A stretch of DNA of 64,000 nucleotides, from assembly GCF_035083965.1 (NCBI RefSeq), contig NC_089722.1:24426142-24490141 (forward strand). The letters run 5' to 3'. A program made the translations under genes and the position numbers. The notes beneath the pieces were generated by a model. The model did not search any database. It had not been told where the DNA came from and saw only the letters and a program-made list of their open reading frames with translations. This document shows positions 1-22,623 of the stretch, in pieces. Within the stretch, counting starts at the first letter, position 1, and every line of letters starts with the position of its first letter. Source of the stretch: Branchiostoma lanceolatum (lineage: Eukaryota > Chordata > Leptocardii > Amphioxiformes > Branchiostomatidae).

Positions 1-36
1 AATTTACAACATATCTATCTTTACTCTTCCCTGCAG

Positions 37-3000
37 CTTTGAAGTTTTTGAGAAATCAGCTCTGTCATTTGTGGAAATCTTACCTCTGGTCATCAAGGAA
101 CCCACAGACCACGATCTCAAACTCAGGGAACACGGACTGATGGTAAGTACAGGATGAGAAATGCCTCCACCCATGAGGTGTTGCCAAAAAATATTATATA
201 TCCTTAGGAATGGCAATGAATGTGGGTCTGGAATGTGGTCTGAAAGTAGTCTCTGTGTTTTTTAATCCAGTGGTACAGATGAATTTGTCTGCATATATTG
301 TCTATCGAGATGTCAAACCTTCATCAACTTGATTCTTTACTGTATTTACCATCAATGATAATATTGTAGTAAGAATGCTCTGCAATGTTCTGATGTATTC
401 CCCAGTGCCTGATGTTCCTGTGTGACTCCATGGACCATAACCAGACAGACATCCCCCGGCGGTTCTACAGCCGGTTAGTGGACCAGAACCGCGCCGTGCT
501 CAACTCTCTGGTTGCCATGACACGGATAGAACCAGGGCTGCTCAGGAAACTGGAGAGTAAGTCCTGCTGTGTCAGATAATGAGACATTTTTGGGCACATG
601 ATAGTCCAGATTTTCTTTCCTGAATGTTAAAGCATAACTCTTTAAGCGGATGGAAAATAAAGAAAACCCGATGTTCTCTTTTAAGAGGCATGCTGTCCTG
701 TTGCCATGGTTGTTGTAGGGAATACATTTTGTATCTTCAATTTAGCTCATGTGTTCCAGGTTATTTGACTTTTTTGTAGCAAATTCACATAGCCTGGGTA
801 CCATCCTCCATAGTAACTGCTGGCTCAATCTTTTCGCTTTCTAACTGTGGTACTACAGAAGATGGTACCCAGGCTAAAACATTGTTTAGACATGAGAACA
901 TTTTTTCTCCATGTATTCATTAACGTTTGACCAATGAAGGATGGGGTTCATCGACACATTGGTACAAGTGGAACTGTAATAACCCAATCTGGAATAAGAG
1001 TCTTTCTATTTTTCATTTCTCCAGTTGTGCTCCCCAGCCCAGCAGAAGCCTCAGCACGGGTGGAACAGATGTTCACCATGACAACGTCTGTCCTGGCCTC
1101 CATGATCCACACTGGAAAAGACAATGGGAAGAAGATGGTAACCTTATGTTATGATATATCATACACTTAACAAGTAACTATTATAGCTAAATCTTAAACA
1201 TCTACAGCAAAGGAAATCCCAAAGTCTGTATTTTTCCTTTCCTTCCATAGCACACAAATGATTCATATACTGTATATCATTGGTTAAAACACAGGCATAT
1301 GGTCGCAGAACACAGTATTAATGGGCGACCCCCGTGGACAATAGTAGTTCGGGTACGAAGTAGTGCGTCACATTGCTTGAAAAGGCCGTAGTTTTTTTTC
1401 TGTGCACGTTAGCGAGGCTGAAACTGTGGTGAATGGCAGAGGAATACGTCAGTTTTGAGACAGTACGAGTTTGATTACGATGTTTGTTCGGTCGAGTTGG
1501 ATTCGCGCCTGGATATTGTTACCGCCCGACTACTGTAAGTCGCCTGCAGTACGTTGACCTCCGCTGGGGGTCATATCAAAGTGGCTTTTAAAAGAGAACG
1601 AGCCGGCAAATCTAACCTCATTTTGCAGATATTTTGTAGATTGAACCTTGAAATCAAACATATAAAAATCTGGCACCCTAATTGTGCACCTTTCTATAAA
1701 TTTTCAAGCGTCGAAGCTTCTCACCTTGGGATCCTTAACTATATAAATCCCTATAGGAGAAATACTGTGGTCTGCAACCATATGTGCCGTATACACTAGA
1801 ACTGAAGTCAAACTTGTGACCAAATGGTGCAATGCCTTGTTTTGTCACTAGGTGGCCTCGTACATCACTGACCAGTTGCTGAGCTCCCATAATGAGTACA
1901 TCCTGAAGGAACTGATGGAGAGAATCATCGACCCAAACAACTGTGTCAGTGTCATCAAGGTACCTGAACGTTCTTTAGAGCAGATCTATTGGGAAAAGCA
2001 GATATGTTTTATGACATACAGCAAAGATGCTTCAATGTGCATTGTACTGCAAGTGTCATTGCAGTTCTTCTGGGGAGTAGACATCTGCTTGTGTTTTAGT
2101 CTGAAATATGGGTAACCTAAACTGGGCATCATTCTCTTTAGTTTCCATGGCTCTGACACTCCCCGCTTAGTTGGTTGGCAGCACCCAGGCTATATATAAC
2201 CCAGAATACAATCCAAGTTGTCTGGTTCCCCTGTTTGGTTTCTGCTGGTCCTGAAATGTTAAGATATAACGTTAAAGTATCTTGTTGTTCTCCCCCAGGT
2301 TCTGTACACCACCTCTCAGGTGTCCAGGAAGATGTGTCGGCTGGTGACGTCCCAGGAACGGCCCATGTCAGCACTACTGGCCATCCTGGAAGGACAGGTC
2401 TGTAAAACTCAGAGTACTTAGAAACTGCAAATCTTACTTCTCATCAAAACATGCAGACCAACCTGCAAAGATGAATAGAGGGATTAAAACAAAGTTATGA
2501 AACAGGTGTTATACCATATTTCCTCAGATACTTAGTATATTTTCAGAATTCAGTGAAAATCTTTAGGTCAAAACATGTAGATCTACCCACAAAGATGACT
2601 AGAGGGATTAAAACAAATTCCCCCTGAAACAAGTGTTATATTTCGTCAGATACTAATTTTCAGAATTCAAATATTGCACTGTATTGGCAACTTCACATTT
2701 AGTTGGATAGAACAGGCAGCAGCTATGTCTCACAGTGGTAATGATTTGATCAACAGTTACTGCTGAGTACCCTCCAAATATTCACCTTTTACATAAAGAT
2801 CTCTCTGTCCTTTTTTCGTTTCATGTCTATTTTCACTGTATATATCCCCTTACAGGTGCCTCTGGAGGAGTCAGTTCTACTGCAGGGGTTTGAGATGACC
2901 CTACAGCTGCTGAGTGTCTTCCTGCTACAGCTGAATAAGGTGCCCAAGGTGCTGGCAGAGGCGTCTGGTCTGATTGTGGATATCTATGTCCAGTCACAGG

Positions 3001-6000
3001 TGCCAAGCCATGGGGTAAGTTAGATATGGACTGACCCTGACTGTCCATCACAATTAGCAGTTCAACAAATGGGAGAATGGCCAACGGCAGTATAACCAAT
3101 GAGAGAGTGGCTGCATTTCAAATAGTTGCATTTTTGTTTTTATGTTTTGCATTTCTATGTTTTGATAGAGGTGGGCAGGGCTATTGGATCGGTTCATTCT
3201 TAACTCATGTGTCAAAAAATGGTAAAGATGCCCCCTGACTTTGTACAAATTTGTATAAACTGCTTGAAGCAGGGCATTTCATCCTGATCCTCGTGTGGTT
3301 GAAGAAATCCTTAAACTGGGTTAGCAAAACTAGTATGTCATATTTCATGACAATTTTTGTGTCTATGGAAAACACATCTGAAAAGTAGATTTATTTCTTC
3401 CTTAAACATTGTTCCAAGTCTGAATGATCTCTATTTTATGAAATTTTCTTCCAGAAGAGAAAACGCTATCCATCAATAGAGGTGAAATATCATATCTTTG
3501 TGTATTATGCAAGGGGAAAACTAACAACCAGTTGCAACATTTTCTCACAGGTGTATAGAGGATACTGTAAAAGGGGAAATGTTCACAGTGGTTTTATGTT
3601 CACGTTTTTTGCGTTGACCTCTTCCCCGTGAGCATTTTTGTTCTGTCTTCTGCTCGTCTACCCCCTTGTTTTAACCGCAAACTTAAAACCACCGTGAACA
3701 GCATTCATTGGTTTGAAAACTCATATGGTGAATGCAGTGTTGGGTGTTGGGTTGATGAACTTGATGGCATAAAATCTTTCAAATACATATTCTAAGAACA
3801 TAGATGAGCTTTCATTCTAAAGTATAATTTTGATGTCTGTAGTTTATCAACCTTGTGCGCCCCCCCTCCTCCCCCCAGGCTGCTGCTGCCCTCCTCTTAA
3901 GTCAGATGAGTAACTACGGTGTGGAGATAGAGATGCAGATAGACGAGGTTCTCATGGCCTGCAGACATGTCCTGTCTGAACTCTCTGAGGTGAGGCACAT
4001 TGTGGTGTAATAGGATACTTGGAGAATTGGAAGCATGGGTTGGCTCGGGTTCAATGATGTTGTAGTTGATAGCCAGGTTGACTCATAGCTATACCCACAC
4101 AGTAATGTCAAGTTGTTATGGATACACATTTTTTTTTAGCTTGTCACAACAATGATTGGGATTGATATTGAACTATCTTTGTTACACGGCTGATGTTTGT
4201 ACATAGATAAATTTTTCTGTGTTCCCATCCTAGGTGACCGTGCCTTGTCCCCTGCAGCATGGCATCCTGGATGGCATGCTGGAACTATTGCTGCAGCTGG
4301 TGCATGAGGTAAGTGCTAGAACCATTTTATTTATCATAATGTGACACTATTTGAAAAAAAGTCCTCCAACAAATCACATGCATTTTTTCATAGGAAGATG
4401 TTGAAATCATATTCTAAAGTTTTGTTTTCACCTCTGCACTGAATTTGGGTAGTGGATACCATCCTCTGTAGTTTACGTTCACACCCAGTACTTGTAGTTC
4501 ATACCAGTACTTATTCAAGACTAACATTGCAGAGAGCATACTAATATAGGAGCAACATTAAAGTAAGGAGGATTGTGCCATGCTATGGAAGTCTTTAAAC
4601 TAGGATAACATTCCCTTTTCTCCCCACAGGGTGATGTATCTGTGGTGCGGCTGTTTATCGAGTGCGGCGTGTGGAACCTGCTGTGGCACCGTCTGGTCCA
4701 GGTGCTCCACATCAACTCACAGACAGAGATGGCCGTGTACGATGTGGAGGGGGAGGAGAAGATCCTGTCTCCACGGCGACCACCCCCTGATTGGTCAGCG
4801 ATGTCCCCCTCAGGACTGATGGTGATGATGCAGATGGGCACTATTGTGTTCACAAAGGTATGAGATGTATACTGAGTAGTACTGCCACATTACAGGAGTT
4901 GGATAAAAGCTAAATTACTAAAAATGTTACTGAAATGTTACTGACAGTAATCATTTAATACTGTACTGTTCAGTACTCATAGTTTGCCAAGGGTATTGTC
5001 ATCATGTTTAGAGATCCAAGTACAAAATCTTAACATGTCTATGCAGATTTAGAACCATATCCTGATCCTTTATGTAACAACCAAATTGACTGTTTTCCCC
5101 ACCCCTCCCCCAGGAGCCCCACCAGTGTGTCCCCCTCCTGGCCAGTGCAGACAGTGTGGTTGTGCTGTGTCTGGCCACTATGCTGTCAGACTTCTTCCTG
5201 GCTGAACTGGCACAAAGGTAAGGACGGAACTTTTACTGTCACTATAACATCTACTAAGTACATAATTCCACCAGGGTGCATAATTGGTTGGTGCAGATCT
5301 CCAACCCAAACGTCCCCCAGTAAAATACACTCCAGTATATCTAAACTGTGCATAACTGCAGGTGCTGTGCTAGAGATCTCTCAAACCTACTGTTTTTCAA
5401 AGTGGCAGATTTATGTTACCCGGTGGATTAATGTTTATGTAGGTTAAATAACAAGTCAAAGTTTAACACACTGTAACCCAAAAATTCTGATCATTTGAAC
5501 AAGCTTACTGCTTACGATGAAGCCTAGATCAGTATAAGCACTTGCCATGCAATTACTGATAACACTTTTAAGACTGTTATCAGTAATTGCATGGCAAGTG
5601 TTAAAACACTATGACAAATTTCTTCTGGCCCAAAACATTTTCCTTTCATCCATTTTTGTGCCAGCCCTGGTGATGAGGACTCCAGCCCATCGGAGAGGGT
5701 CATTGACCTGATCCTGCAGGTGACCCAGCTGTTCTGTTTCCCGTTCGCTGTGGACACAAACGATACCATCCTCTCAGAGACACTCAGGTGGGGGATCTTT
5801 TTAGCAATCTTGGCACACATACCTGTACAATGTAGATGATTATCGATGAAGCCATGCAAATGTATATTGTAAGTCTTGAATCTTTTGCAGTGGTTTTATT
5901 TTAATGGTTTTTCCTCTCACCTCTCCACTGCAAATTCATAACACTGTGAATATGCATTTTCATTATATTACTACTGTATTGCAGAATTGTATCAACCGTA

Positions 6001-9000
6001 AATTTAAAACACAGTGAAACCTCCTACCACGATATAAAACCATCGCAAAAGTAAATGAATTTGCAGTACTTTATTTTCTAGACCTAGAAAGTCATGATGT
6101 AAATCAGGAAAAAAACTCATTTTTGAGGGTAATAATGACAATATCTACTGTGTGAATATTGAAAAGATATCCTTATCTATGTGGAATACTTATTATGAAT
6201 GTTTGCTATTTTGCTGCTAATACAAAATATTCCTGTGGATGGATAGTGAGTGAGTATTGAGACAGCTTTATTGATTTGCTATCATGGTTCATGGCAGTGT
6301 TCTAGCCAGCGCCCGTCCTCCCGTCATTTGACGGGTTTTTGTCGCTCATGACGGACAAAATTTTTGCCCAACCCGTCATTTTTAATGGACAAATATAGGT
6401 GTGTAAAGATATTTAGACAGAGTTTAGAATTTTGCAAAAACTCCAGAGGATCACCGGAAGTTCGCGACGAGGGCGATCTAGATCATTTCAAATGCCCGCC
6501 GGCGACAAAGAGCGCCGTGGTGGATATTTGGTGGCCGCCGAAAACTCGGCGTCATGCGCCGCCCTCCCCACAGTTTTGGCTGGTCGCATCGGGCTGACGT
6601 TTATTTCTGTTTTGTCCCTCTCGGTTCACCGTCAGTTATTGTTATCAAAGAAGCCTAAAAATTTAGAAATATTCCTATAGCTAGGCTTTCTGTAATCTGT
6701 AAAACATTATTAAAGTTTCAAGCCGCGGCGGCTGAGTTGAATGCGCTTTCTTCCCGTAAGAAATGGTAAACAGGCGTCAGATATTCTATTCCACCAATCA
6801 CAGTGCGTCGTCTCCGGCGCGTCAAGAAATACCGACCAATGACATGCGAGTCTCGCTACTCGCGTGATTTCAGCTAAGCGTGAATTTGCGAGATGTTAGA
6901 GGAATGGGGGGGATCGCAAGGATCGCACGACGAAGCGGCTGTTGGAAGGCTTGAATCGACAACTTTTGAAGACATTCAGTGCAGTCACCGGAGAAATTAA
7001 CCGTGGAAAACATGGGGGAAAAAATGGACGTCTTTATGGCGTTCTTTCTCAAAGTAGGGTGTCAAATTCCTCATTATGTTCAATAATTACAGGGAGCATA
7101 CGGGACAAGTGTTGAAAAATTTTAATTTTGCCGACTTATTCTGTGTGTATTTTTTGTAGGACGTAGATACGTAATAAAGTTTTGTTGTGCTTGATTTTCT
7201 TTTCTTTGTCGATTGTATACAACATAGAAATGTAGCTTGTGTGTGAACATTCGATCTCAGTACCGCGATGATCGACGGCACGCCTCCCCCCCAAATTAAG
7301 CCTGAAACCCTTGTGTAATTTTTCACCGAAAGAGATGTCATTAAACTAAGCTTATTCTACCAAGAAATTTGCCCCTCAAAATGCAGGAAATAGCGTTTCA
7401 GAGGGTCTAGATTCCAAAATTTTCCGGGGGAGAATACCCCCGGACCCCCCTAGGATGGTCACGCCTCCGGCGTGACGCCTCACGCCTTCGGCGCTCGATA
7501 TGTTCTTCCCGACAGGAAAATTGAAATGACGGGTAAAAATTTTAGGCTGGCGAGAACACTGGTTCATGGCCTCATTTGATGAGTTAATGTTATGGATATT
7601 ATTCGATATTACTAAAAGTTGACCAAGTTTCCAAGAGGAAAATTCAAATGTCTTTCTAAAATCCAAGTATGATTATCATAATTAGAAAATATCACCCGAT
7701 ATTACAGAAAAATGATTTATTTGACAGACACCAAATTTTGAGATGTAAACTAAACACTTAACTTGATAGTCAAGTCATACTATCTGATCTGAACTAAACA
7801 TTTGAAGTCAGAACTCAACATTGACCTTTGACATGTTTCAGGTGTGTACGTGAGGTACAGCTGGTACCACAGCTGCTGTTGGTGTCCAGACGCTACCTCA
7901 AGCTGCACTTACTGGAGATGCCGATAGGTGGGGTGCATGAGAACGTTTTACAAACAGCTTGTGTGTGCTAAACTGTTTACGTTAACTTGCACTAAATTTT
8001 ATTAGCAGGTTGATGTTGCATTTTAATGAACCTGGCAATGGATCCAGGACTGGAGCGACAAGATATGATGATAATAATCAGGACAAAACTAGATAAATCT
8101 TTAGCATCCTGTATTAATGTCCAGCTTGCAAACATATGATTCCACCTTGTGGTATCTTGATTGAGTATCTGTATGTTTTAATTTACAGGACTTGTGAGCA
8201 GGTTGATTCTTGGCGACACTCAACTCATTCCACAGTTTGTCATCATGGTACAAAACACAGAGGTAAGTGAACCATCTTGGCAAACATGCCGGTATACATC
8301 ACATTGTCTACTTATCTGTTTTGTAAAATGACAATTAGCTAATGCTGCTTTTACAATACTTTGGCACATCTTGACCCAAAGGTTCTTTGTAGGCATCTGA
8401 GTAATGAAATGACTTATTAGAGCTGTTTGGATGGCTGATGAATATTTATGCAATTTAATCATATTTCTCCACATTAATCACGTCTACTGTTCTGCGTTCA
8501 GTCGACAGGTTTCCTGGTCCAGCTGCTCTCCTCGGAGGCTCCTGTGGCAGTGACAGCTGACGTGCTGTCCGTGTGCTGTCACATCGCCAGGAACTCAGCT
8601 GATCACATGGACTTCCTGAAGTCACTGCTCGTGGGACAGAAAGGTATAGGTGGAAATTGTGTCGTACTTATTTTAATTGTTCTAGCTTTATAATTGTAGT
8701 ACTGATGGCAATGGTTAGAGGGAGTCCTGGAAGGTGTTGTTTGGGGTCAAATTTGTAGACATCAAATAACAAAAATTTGTGGGTGTGCACAGATTTTTTT
8801 GGTTTAGATTTTAAAAAAAGTCATTATTGGGGTAGGCTGACCACTCTCTCTTTGCAGCCAGGGCTGAATTGCAAGGAGCTTACAATTGGCGGGGCTAAAT
8901 CAAATTACCAAAAAAAATCCAGCCTCCTGTGACATTTATTTGGTGGAGGTCATGTGCTTGTAAGGTCTTGTGCTTGAAGATATTGGTCCTCTTTTTGCAG

Positions 9001-10861
9001 TTAAATGGAATGTTGGCCCTACTGGTTCCACAGGTGACTATAGCACTCTGCTGTCCCTCCTGAACCACACCTCCCCAGTGGTACAGTCCAGAGCCTGCAG
9101 CCTTATGGGTAATCTTCTCAGACACTCAGATGACTTCTACAAGGTGTTGAAAGCCAGGTAAAGTTTTTCTCGCTTCTTTTTGATTGGGCAGGTACAGAAA
9201 TAAAGTTTTCATACTATATTTAGCTCTTGGTGATGAAGTACTACTGATTACTTTAGATATGTGTTAAAAGGCAATTTAGAATATCCAACCAACTTTGAAG
9301 TTAGATGTCCCTAAACGTGCATTAAAAAATGCATGATAGAGATCGAGAAAAGCATGCACTTGTATTTGACAGTCACATGCAAAACATAAGAGTACACTGT
9401 AAGGTATAAAGGTGATCTGATTATCTTAATTGCCAATGTTGCTTTTTTAGAACCAAAAATGACTAGTGTTATACATGCATCTCTATATCAGCTGTTTCTG
9501 TTTATTTTTTTTCGCAGGAAGCAGTTGGTGGAACGACTGCTGACACTTCTTAAAGATAATGACACAAACGTCAGAAAGGTTTGTACACACACTTCATTCA
9601 TATCTCAAAATTTGTGCAAGTTAAGAAAAAAATTGATGTATCAAAACGTATCAACTTCAAGTACATTTCTACAAGATGCATTGTTTTGTGACTGTGTTGC
9701 AGTGTGCTTGCTTGGCTGTTGGTAACGCAGCACATCACAACGGGACCCTGTACAGCATACTGGGAACAGCAGTGCCACAGCTAGTCAGCCTGTTGAACGA
9801 CAATCTGGCCAGGACCCGGGCAAATGCTTCAGGTGGGTAAAGCCATGTTTCCCAATAACTTACATCCACAGACTGTGTCTCATAGGGTAGTGAGTAGGTA
9901 GTCTTTTCAGTTTTCAGTGTAGGATAAAAATGTTTTGTCGCGTAGTTTGAAGGCAAGTTTATTTTTCTTGTGCAAACATAGCTTGAAATGGTACTGAGGT
10001 GAATCACAACCGTGTGAATTATATTTCTGCTAAATGTTTCAAACAATAGATAATAATTAAGAAAATATATAAATGTTTCTTTTACAGCTGCACTTGGAAA
10101 CCTGTCCAGACATTCCTCCACCCTCTGTGTACCACTCATCAAGAACAAGGCTCCTCACAGGTGAGTATTTATGATATTTCCAAGCCCATTTCTATGAATT
10201 TTGAAGGTTGATACATGTACACCAGTTTGTTGTCCTACATTCTGTTCTCTGTTGCAATACCTTGTTGTAAATGAAATATAAAATTACACTTCTTGAGACC
10301 AAAATGTCCGTTCCACATGCACATGCAAACACAAATTGTAAGTTAAGAGATACAGGGGTGCCTACAGAATCGATACAATACTTACTTTTAGTATAACTCC
10401 TTTTTTTTTTGTAGTGGATCGTGTGAATTCCATAAAATTCATATATTTCTTTGTACTGGATCGTATGAATTCTGTAAAATCCGCATGTGTTCAGTTAGAT
10501 TCTTATGAATGCTGTAAAATTGTTGTGCATCCTTAGGCACTCCTGAGATATGAAGACTTAAATCTGAGGCCTGTTGACATCATCATTTCTTTCCAGACTA
10601 CTAGAAGCTGTCCTGCACGACAGCCAGGTCACAGTTCAGGAGTCGGCAGCCATGTCCCTCAGGACCATGTGTCACCGGCGGGAACTGAAAGAGGTCCTCG
10701 TCTCACTTAAAGCTCCAGACAAGCTCTCCTCCATGTCGCAGGGAGCGCGAACGTCCACCGTGTCCACCCCGGGAAGTCGTTACTCCGTCAGCTCGGGGAG
10801 CCACAGGAGTGCCACCGCCGTGGCGCAACACTGTCTGAAACTACAGAGACTTCTCACTTGA
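37..10861 (+). CDS. STK36: STK36 / fused serine-threonine kinase, C-terminal 19 exons (gene continues left of window)
   Basis: Nineteen exons read in one phase: 37-142, 406-556, 1025-1137, 1852-1959, 2299-2397, 2856-3014, 3879-3989, 4234-4308, 4630-4857, 5114-5217, 5665-5787, 7842-7927, 8189-8262, 8502-8643, 9034-9157, 9518-9578, 9703-9832, 10088-10160, 10597-10861. All have GT-AG borders and together encode about 777 residues up to a TGA stop. The last five exons form armadillo/HEAT-like helical repeats, with VGNAAHHNGTLYSILG, SALGNLSRHS-like and RLLEAVLHDSQVTVQE segments. These and the closing HCLKLQRLL match the C-terminus of vertebrate STK36. In that family an N-terminal kinase domain is followed by a long ARM-like tail; the protein acts in Hedgehog signalling in flies and in motile-cilium central-pair assembly in vertebrates. 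The kinase exons are not in the window. A serine/threonine-rich linker (about 10720-10810) precedes the extreme C-terminus. The family call is confident; exon edges are inferred from splice consensus. Confidence 0.88.
790..876. repeat. Short palindromic MITE-like element in STK36 intron
   Basis: A perfect 16-bp terminal inverted repeat, TAGCCTGGGTACCATC at 790-805 and its reverse complement at 861-876, encloses about 55 bp. It lies in an intron and carries no coding signal. A related hairpin with TAGCC...GGCTA ends occurs at 44218-44271. No clear target duplication was found. Confidence 0.7.
3560..3712. repeat. Palindromic element with GTTCAC/GCGGTTTTAA-type arms
   Basis: The left part (ATACTGTAAAAGG... 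then GTTCACAGTGGTTTTATG) is an imperfect reverse complement of the right part (CGCAAACTTAAAACCACCGTGAAC). It lies in an STK36 intron. Sequences of the same style occur at 5886-6075 and 27037-27212, suggesting one dispersed non-autonomous family with arms near GTTCGCGGTTTTAA. Confidence 0.55.
5539..5600. repeat. Perfect 26-bp hairpin in STK36 intron
   Basis: Arms 5539-5564 and 5575-5600 are exact reverse complements around a 10-bp loop. The hairpin sits 64 bp before the exon at 5665. It could be a very short fold-back element or a transcribed intronic hairpin. Its arms are shorter than those of most animal pre-miRNAs. Confidence 0.75.
5886..6075. repeat. Degenerate palindromic element, same family as 3560-3712
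   Basis: CAGTGGTTTTATTTTAATGG near the left edge is mirrored by AAATTTAAAACACAGTGAAAC and AAACCATCGC near the right. The copy is more diverged than the others and its borders are approximate. No coding potential. Confidence 0.4.
6295..7561. mobile_element. Non-autonomous hAT-type DNA transposon (1267 bp) in STK36 intron
   Basis: The left terminus CAGTGTTCTAGCCAGC (6295-6310) and the right terminus GCTGGCGAGAACACTG (7546-7561) are inverted repeats with one mismatch in 16. The exact 8-bp duplication GTTCATGG flanks them at 6287-6294 and 7562-7569. CAG-starting ends plus an 8-bp target duplication are the hallmark of the hAT superfamily. The interior is more GC-rich than the surrounding intron and has only short open frames with no recognisable transposase, so mobility would need a transposase in trans. 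Subterminal AACCCGTCAT and ATGACGGGT motifs lie near the ends. Confidence 0.85.
10408..10525 (+). repeat. Three-copy tandem repeat of about 50 bp in last STK36 intron
   Basis: The motif GGATCGTATGAATTCTGTAAAA or a close variant recurs at about 50-bp spacing before the terminal exon (GGATCGTGTGAATTCCATAAAA, GGATCGTATGAATTCTGTAAAA, TTAGATTCTTATGAATGCTGTAAAA). It is noncoding and well separated from the acceptor at 10596. Confidence 0.6.
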
Positions 10862-12117
10862 TCTTAAAATACATATCACGTCTTTCTGCATATCAAAAGC
10901 AAGGCAGCTAGAGATATCACCACTTGCACCTTAACCTTCCTCTAAGTAAAATTAGAGCTGAAAAGATTTGACTATATACAGTCATACCTGGGATCAAGGA
11001 ACCACCTGGCGTAGGCAACCACCTCCAGTCACAAGCCACTTTAAAACAGTCTCATCCATTTTTACATAGTTAACCCCACCCTGTCATGAGCATCGCCTGT
11101 CCTCAGTAACCATTTTTCCTCAGTCCCTTGAGTGATTACTGAATCCAGGTTTGACTGTATCATACTTCTCAACAGAACGACCTGTTAATCAGTGAGCAAT
11201 GTTTTCTGATGGTTAATATATCAGTCTTGAAGCCCAATTTTCCGTCCATTGTAATGTTGTATGAAGCCTTAGAATAATGAAATCCCTTGTATTCCTCACT
11301 TGAGACAATCACAGATATTATACTATATGTAAGTGGAAGCGCCATCGTGGTTAGTGTTGCATTTTTGAGGTGCTAGCTAGGTATGCAGTTTAAGTGTGGT
11401 TTGCAGGCTATGTCAATGTTGTGGAAAATATCTTTGTTTGGTGTCCTGAATTCACGGAAAATATGTGTGTAAGTTATTGTGTGGGATGTGTACTTGCTGT
11501 AAATATTTGTCAACACATTAAAGGAATAAGAAATTCAAGAATTTTGGTGATAAGAATAAAAATTGAAATAAGAATAATAGTTGGAAAAGGTATCTATCGT
11601 CACTTTGTCTTTCTTGTATTTTCATTGAAAAAAGGTGAGACTCATGCAAGATCTATAACATTGCAAGAATAGCATGGTAGATATGACTTGCAGCATTCCA
11701 TGTGAAAGATAAACATTTCGGTTTTCTCTTTAACGTTAAAGTCACTGATTCTTACGATCTTTGACAAGGAGTTGAACAAAGGCACGCTATCTCAGACTCA
11801 AAAGAGCTTAAGAAGGCAACTATAAGTTTCAACAGAATTACCTCTATGATAGATATGATACATGTACAATATTAAGCAGTCCAAGTTGTACATAATATAG
11901 TTGTTCAGTATTTATTCAGATTGCGTGCAATTTAACGTTACTGGGCAAAATCTTTTCATATGAACAAAAGAGACTCGCTGGTCATAAAACCTGTTCCAAA
12001 TAGAGGCTTTGACTTTCCGTTACTGAGAGTGGAGATGTGGTGACAGTTTTTTACTTTGATAATTAAAGACAAATATCGTCCGATAAAAAGCTCTATATCC
12101 CCGTACAGACAAGCCCC
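10862..12117. other. Intergenic region between convergent STK36 and the modular protease
   Basis: AT-rich, with no gene recognised. It should hold both 3' UTRs: AATAAA-type signals occur near 11567 on the plus strand, and TTTATT near 11911 would serve the minus strand. The short open frame near 11394-11672 has no coding features. Confidence 0.6.
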
Positions 12118-21268
<9,151 letters not shown>

Positions 21269-22623
21269 TTTCGCCTTGCTCTTTAGTCCACTGTGTGTCG
21301 TATATGTTTATGCTCCGACCGGAAAAGTCAAGTGATTGTAAATATAAAATCTTAGCTTCGTGGGCAATTGTGACAAAGCAAACAATCATGTTTACGACCT
21401 TAAATCCTAAATCAAAGGTCAAGCCGGTCTATATGAGTGTTTTATTATGGACAAGAAATCACTCAAATTTGTTTTGCTTTGATACCGAAGTGTGGATAGA
21501 GTCAGGTTGGGTCTTGGGAGCCCTATGTGACCATGTTGATATCAAGCCGAGGTCAACCGTTCGAAATTCAGTATTTAGCAATGTACATATGTGCCAACAT
21601 CTACACCATGATGAAAATGCAGTCCAGTTGTTCCTTAATAACAGCTCAAAATGTGAGTGTTCTTAATATCACTTTGTCACCCTAGATCTAGGCCCCTTTC
21701 ACTAAAATGTTGAGTCTTACACCTGAAGTGATTGACCTGAGATATACCTCAGTCGAACTTTGTTATTGACAGGTCTGGAGGGCTGCCGAGACAAAGACCG
21801 GATATTGCCGGGTCGGAGATCTACGGCTCTCCTGCAAACAATGAGTCGCTATCGCCTGTCGTCATTTATGGTGACGGGGCTTTACAACGAAGCAGCACCG
21901 ACACATAGACCTTTGTCCCCATTGTTCTTTCTATGACCATGGCACCACTACTCTCCGAGCAGAGGTTGGTGGGGAAGATTGTGACCTTTTATCTTATGCC
22001 CCGTTTCTTGTCCGCTCTCCCCACCAAGAGAGAGGCCAGAGCGGCCAAGAAACGGGGCATATGATAAAAAGGTCACAATCTTCCCCACCAACCTCTGCTT
22101 GGAGAGTAGGCACCACCTCAAACCAAACAATGTTATTTAGTGTCATCTCGTGGTTCAACTTTCTACAGCAGAAATCATGTACATTTGCACGACAACCACA
22201 TTAACACATTTCAAGACATTTATTACACTCTTAACTTTGTCAATCTTTTCATTCAGAACTACTTGGTGATACGTACATGAATTGATTGCGTTATTCAGCA
22301 ACTAAAAATTAATTGTTTATCAATTCATTGGGTTTGTACGTACATGATTTTAAGGAATACTGCAAGATACTACAATAGTATGGACAAAGCATTTTTGCGT
22401 CTATCGATCGGAGAATAGAAAAATGCACACGAAAAATTTGAACAACATTATTACTATCATGCTTGGATAACCAGTTCACAACATTTCCGGATTCTATATG
22501 AAACACCCTAAACAACAACATACAAATATCCTTAAGGCATACATCGTCTTGTATAAGTAGACCATTATAAGTAGACCGGAAAAGACCTGAATTGGGATTT
22601 TGATTGCACCCATTGTACATATT
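21269..22623. other. Intergenic region upstream of the protease and downstream of the XK-related gene
   Basis: It contains the protease promoter side (21269 onward) and the 3' flank of the XK-related gene. The only structured item is the fold-back element at 21949-22108. An open frame at 21109-21666 on the plus strand overlaps the protease first exon antisense and is not considered real. Confidence 0.6.
21949..22108. mobile_element. Fold-back (long inverted repeat) DNA element, 160 bp
   Basis: Two arms of about 70 bp (21949-22018 and 22036-22108) are reverse complements with only a few mismatches, around a short loop. The ends read TACTCTCCGAGCAGAGGTT and its mirror. The 8-bp repeat GGCACCAC flanks the element at 21941-21948 and 22109-22116, indicating a target-site duplication. 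The termini resemble those of the elements at 42049-42145 and 43831-43947. Confidence 0.85.
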
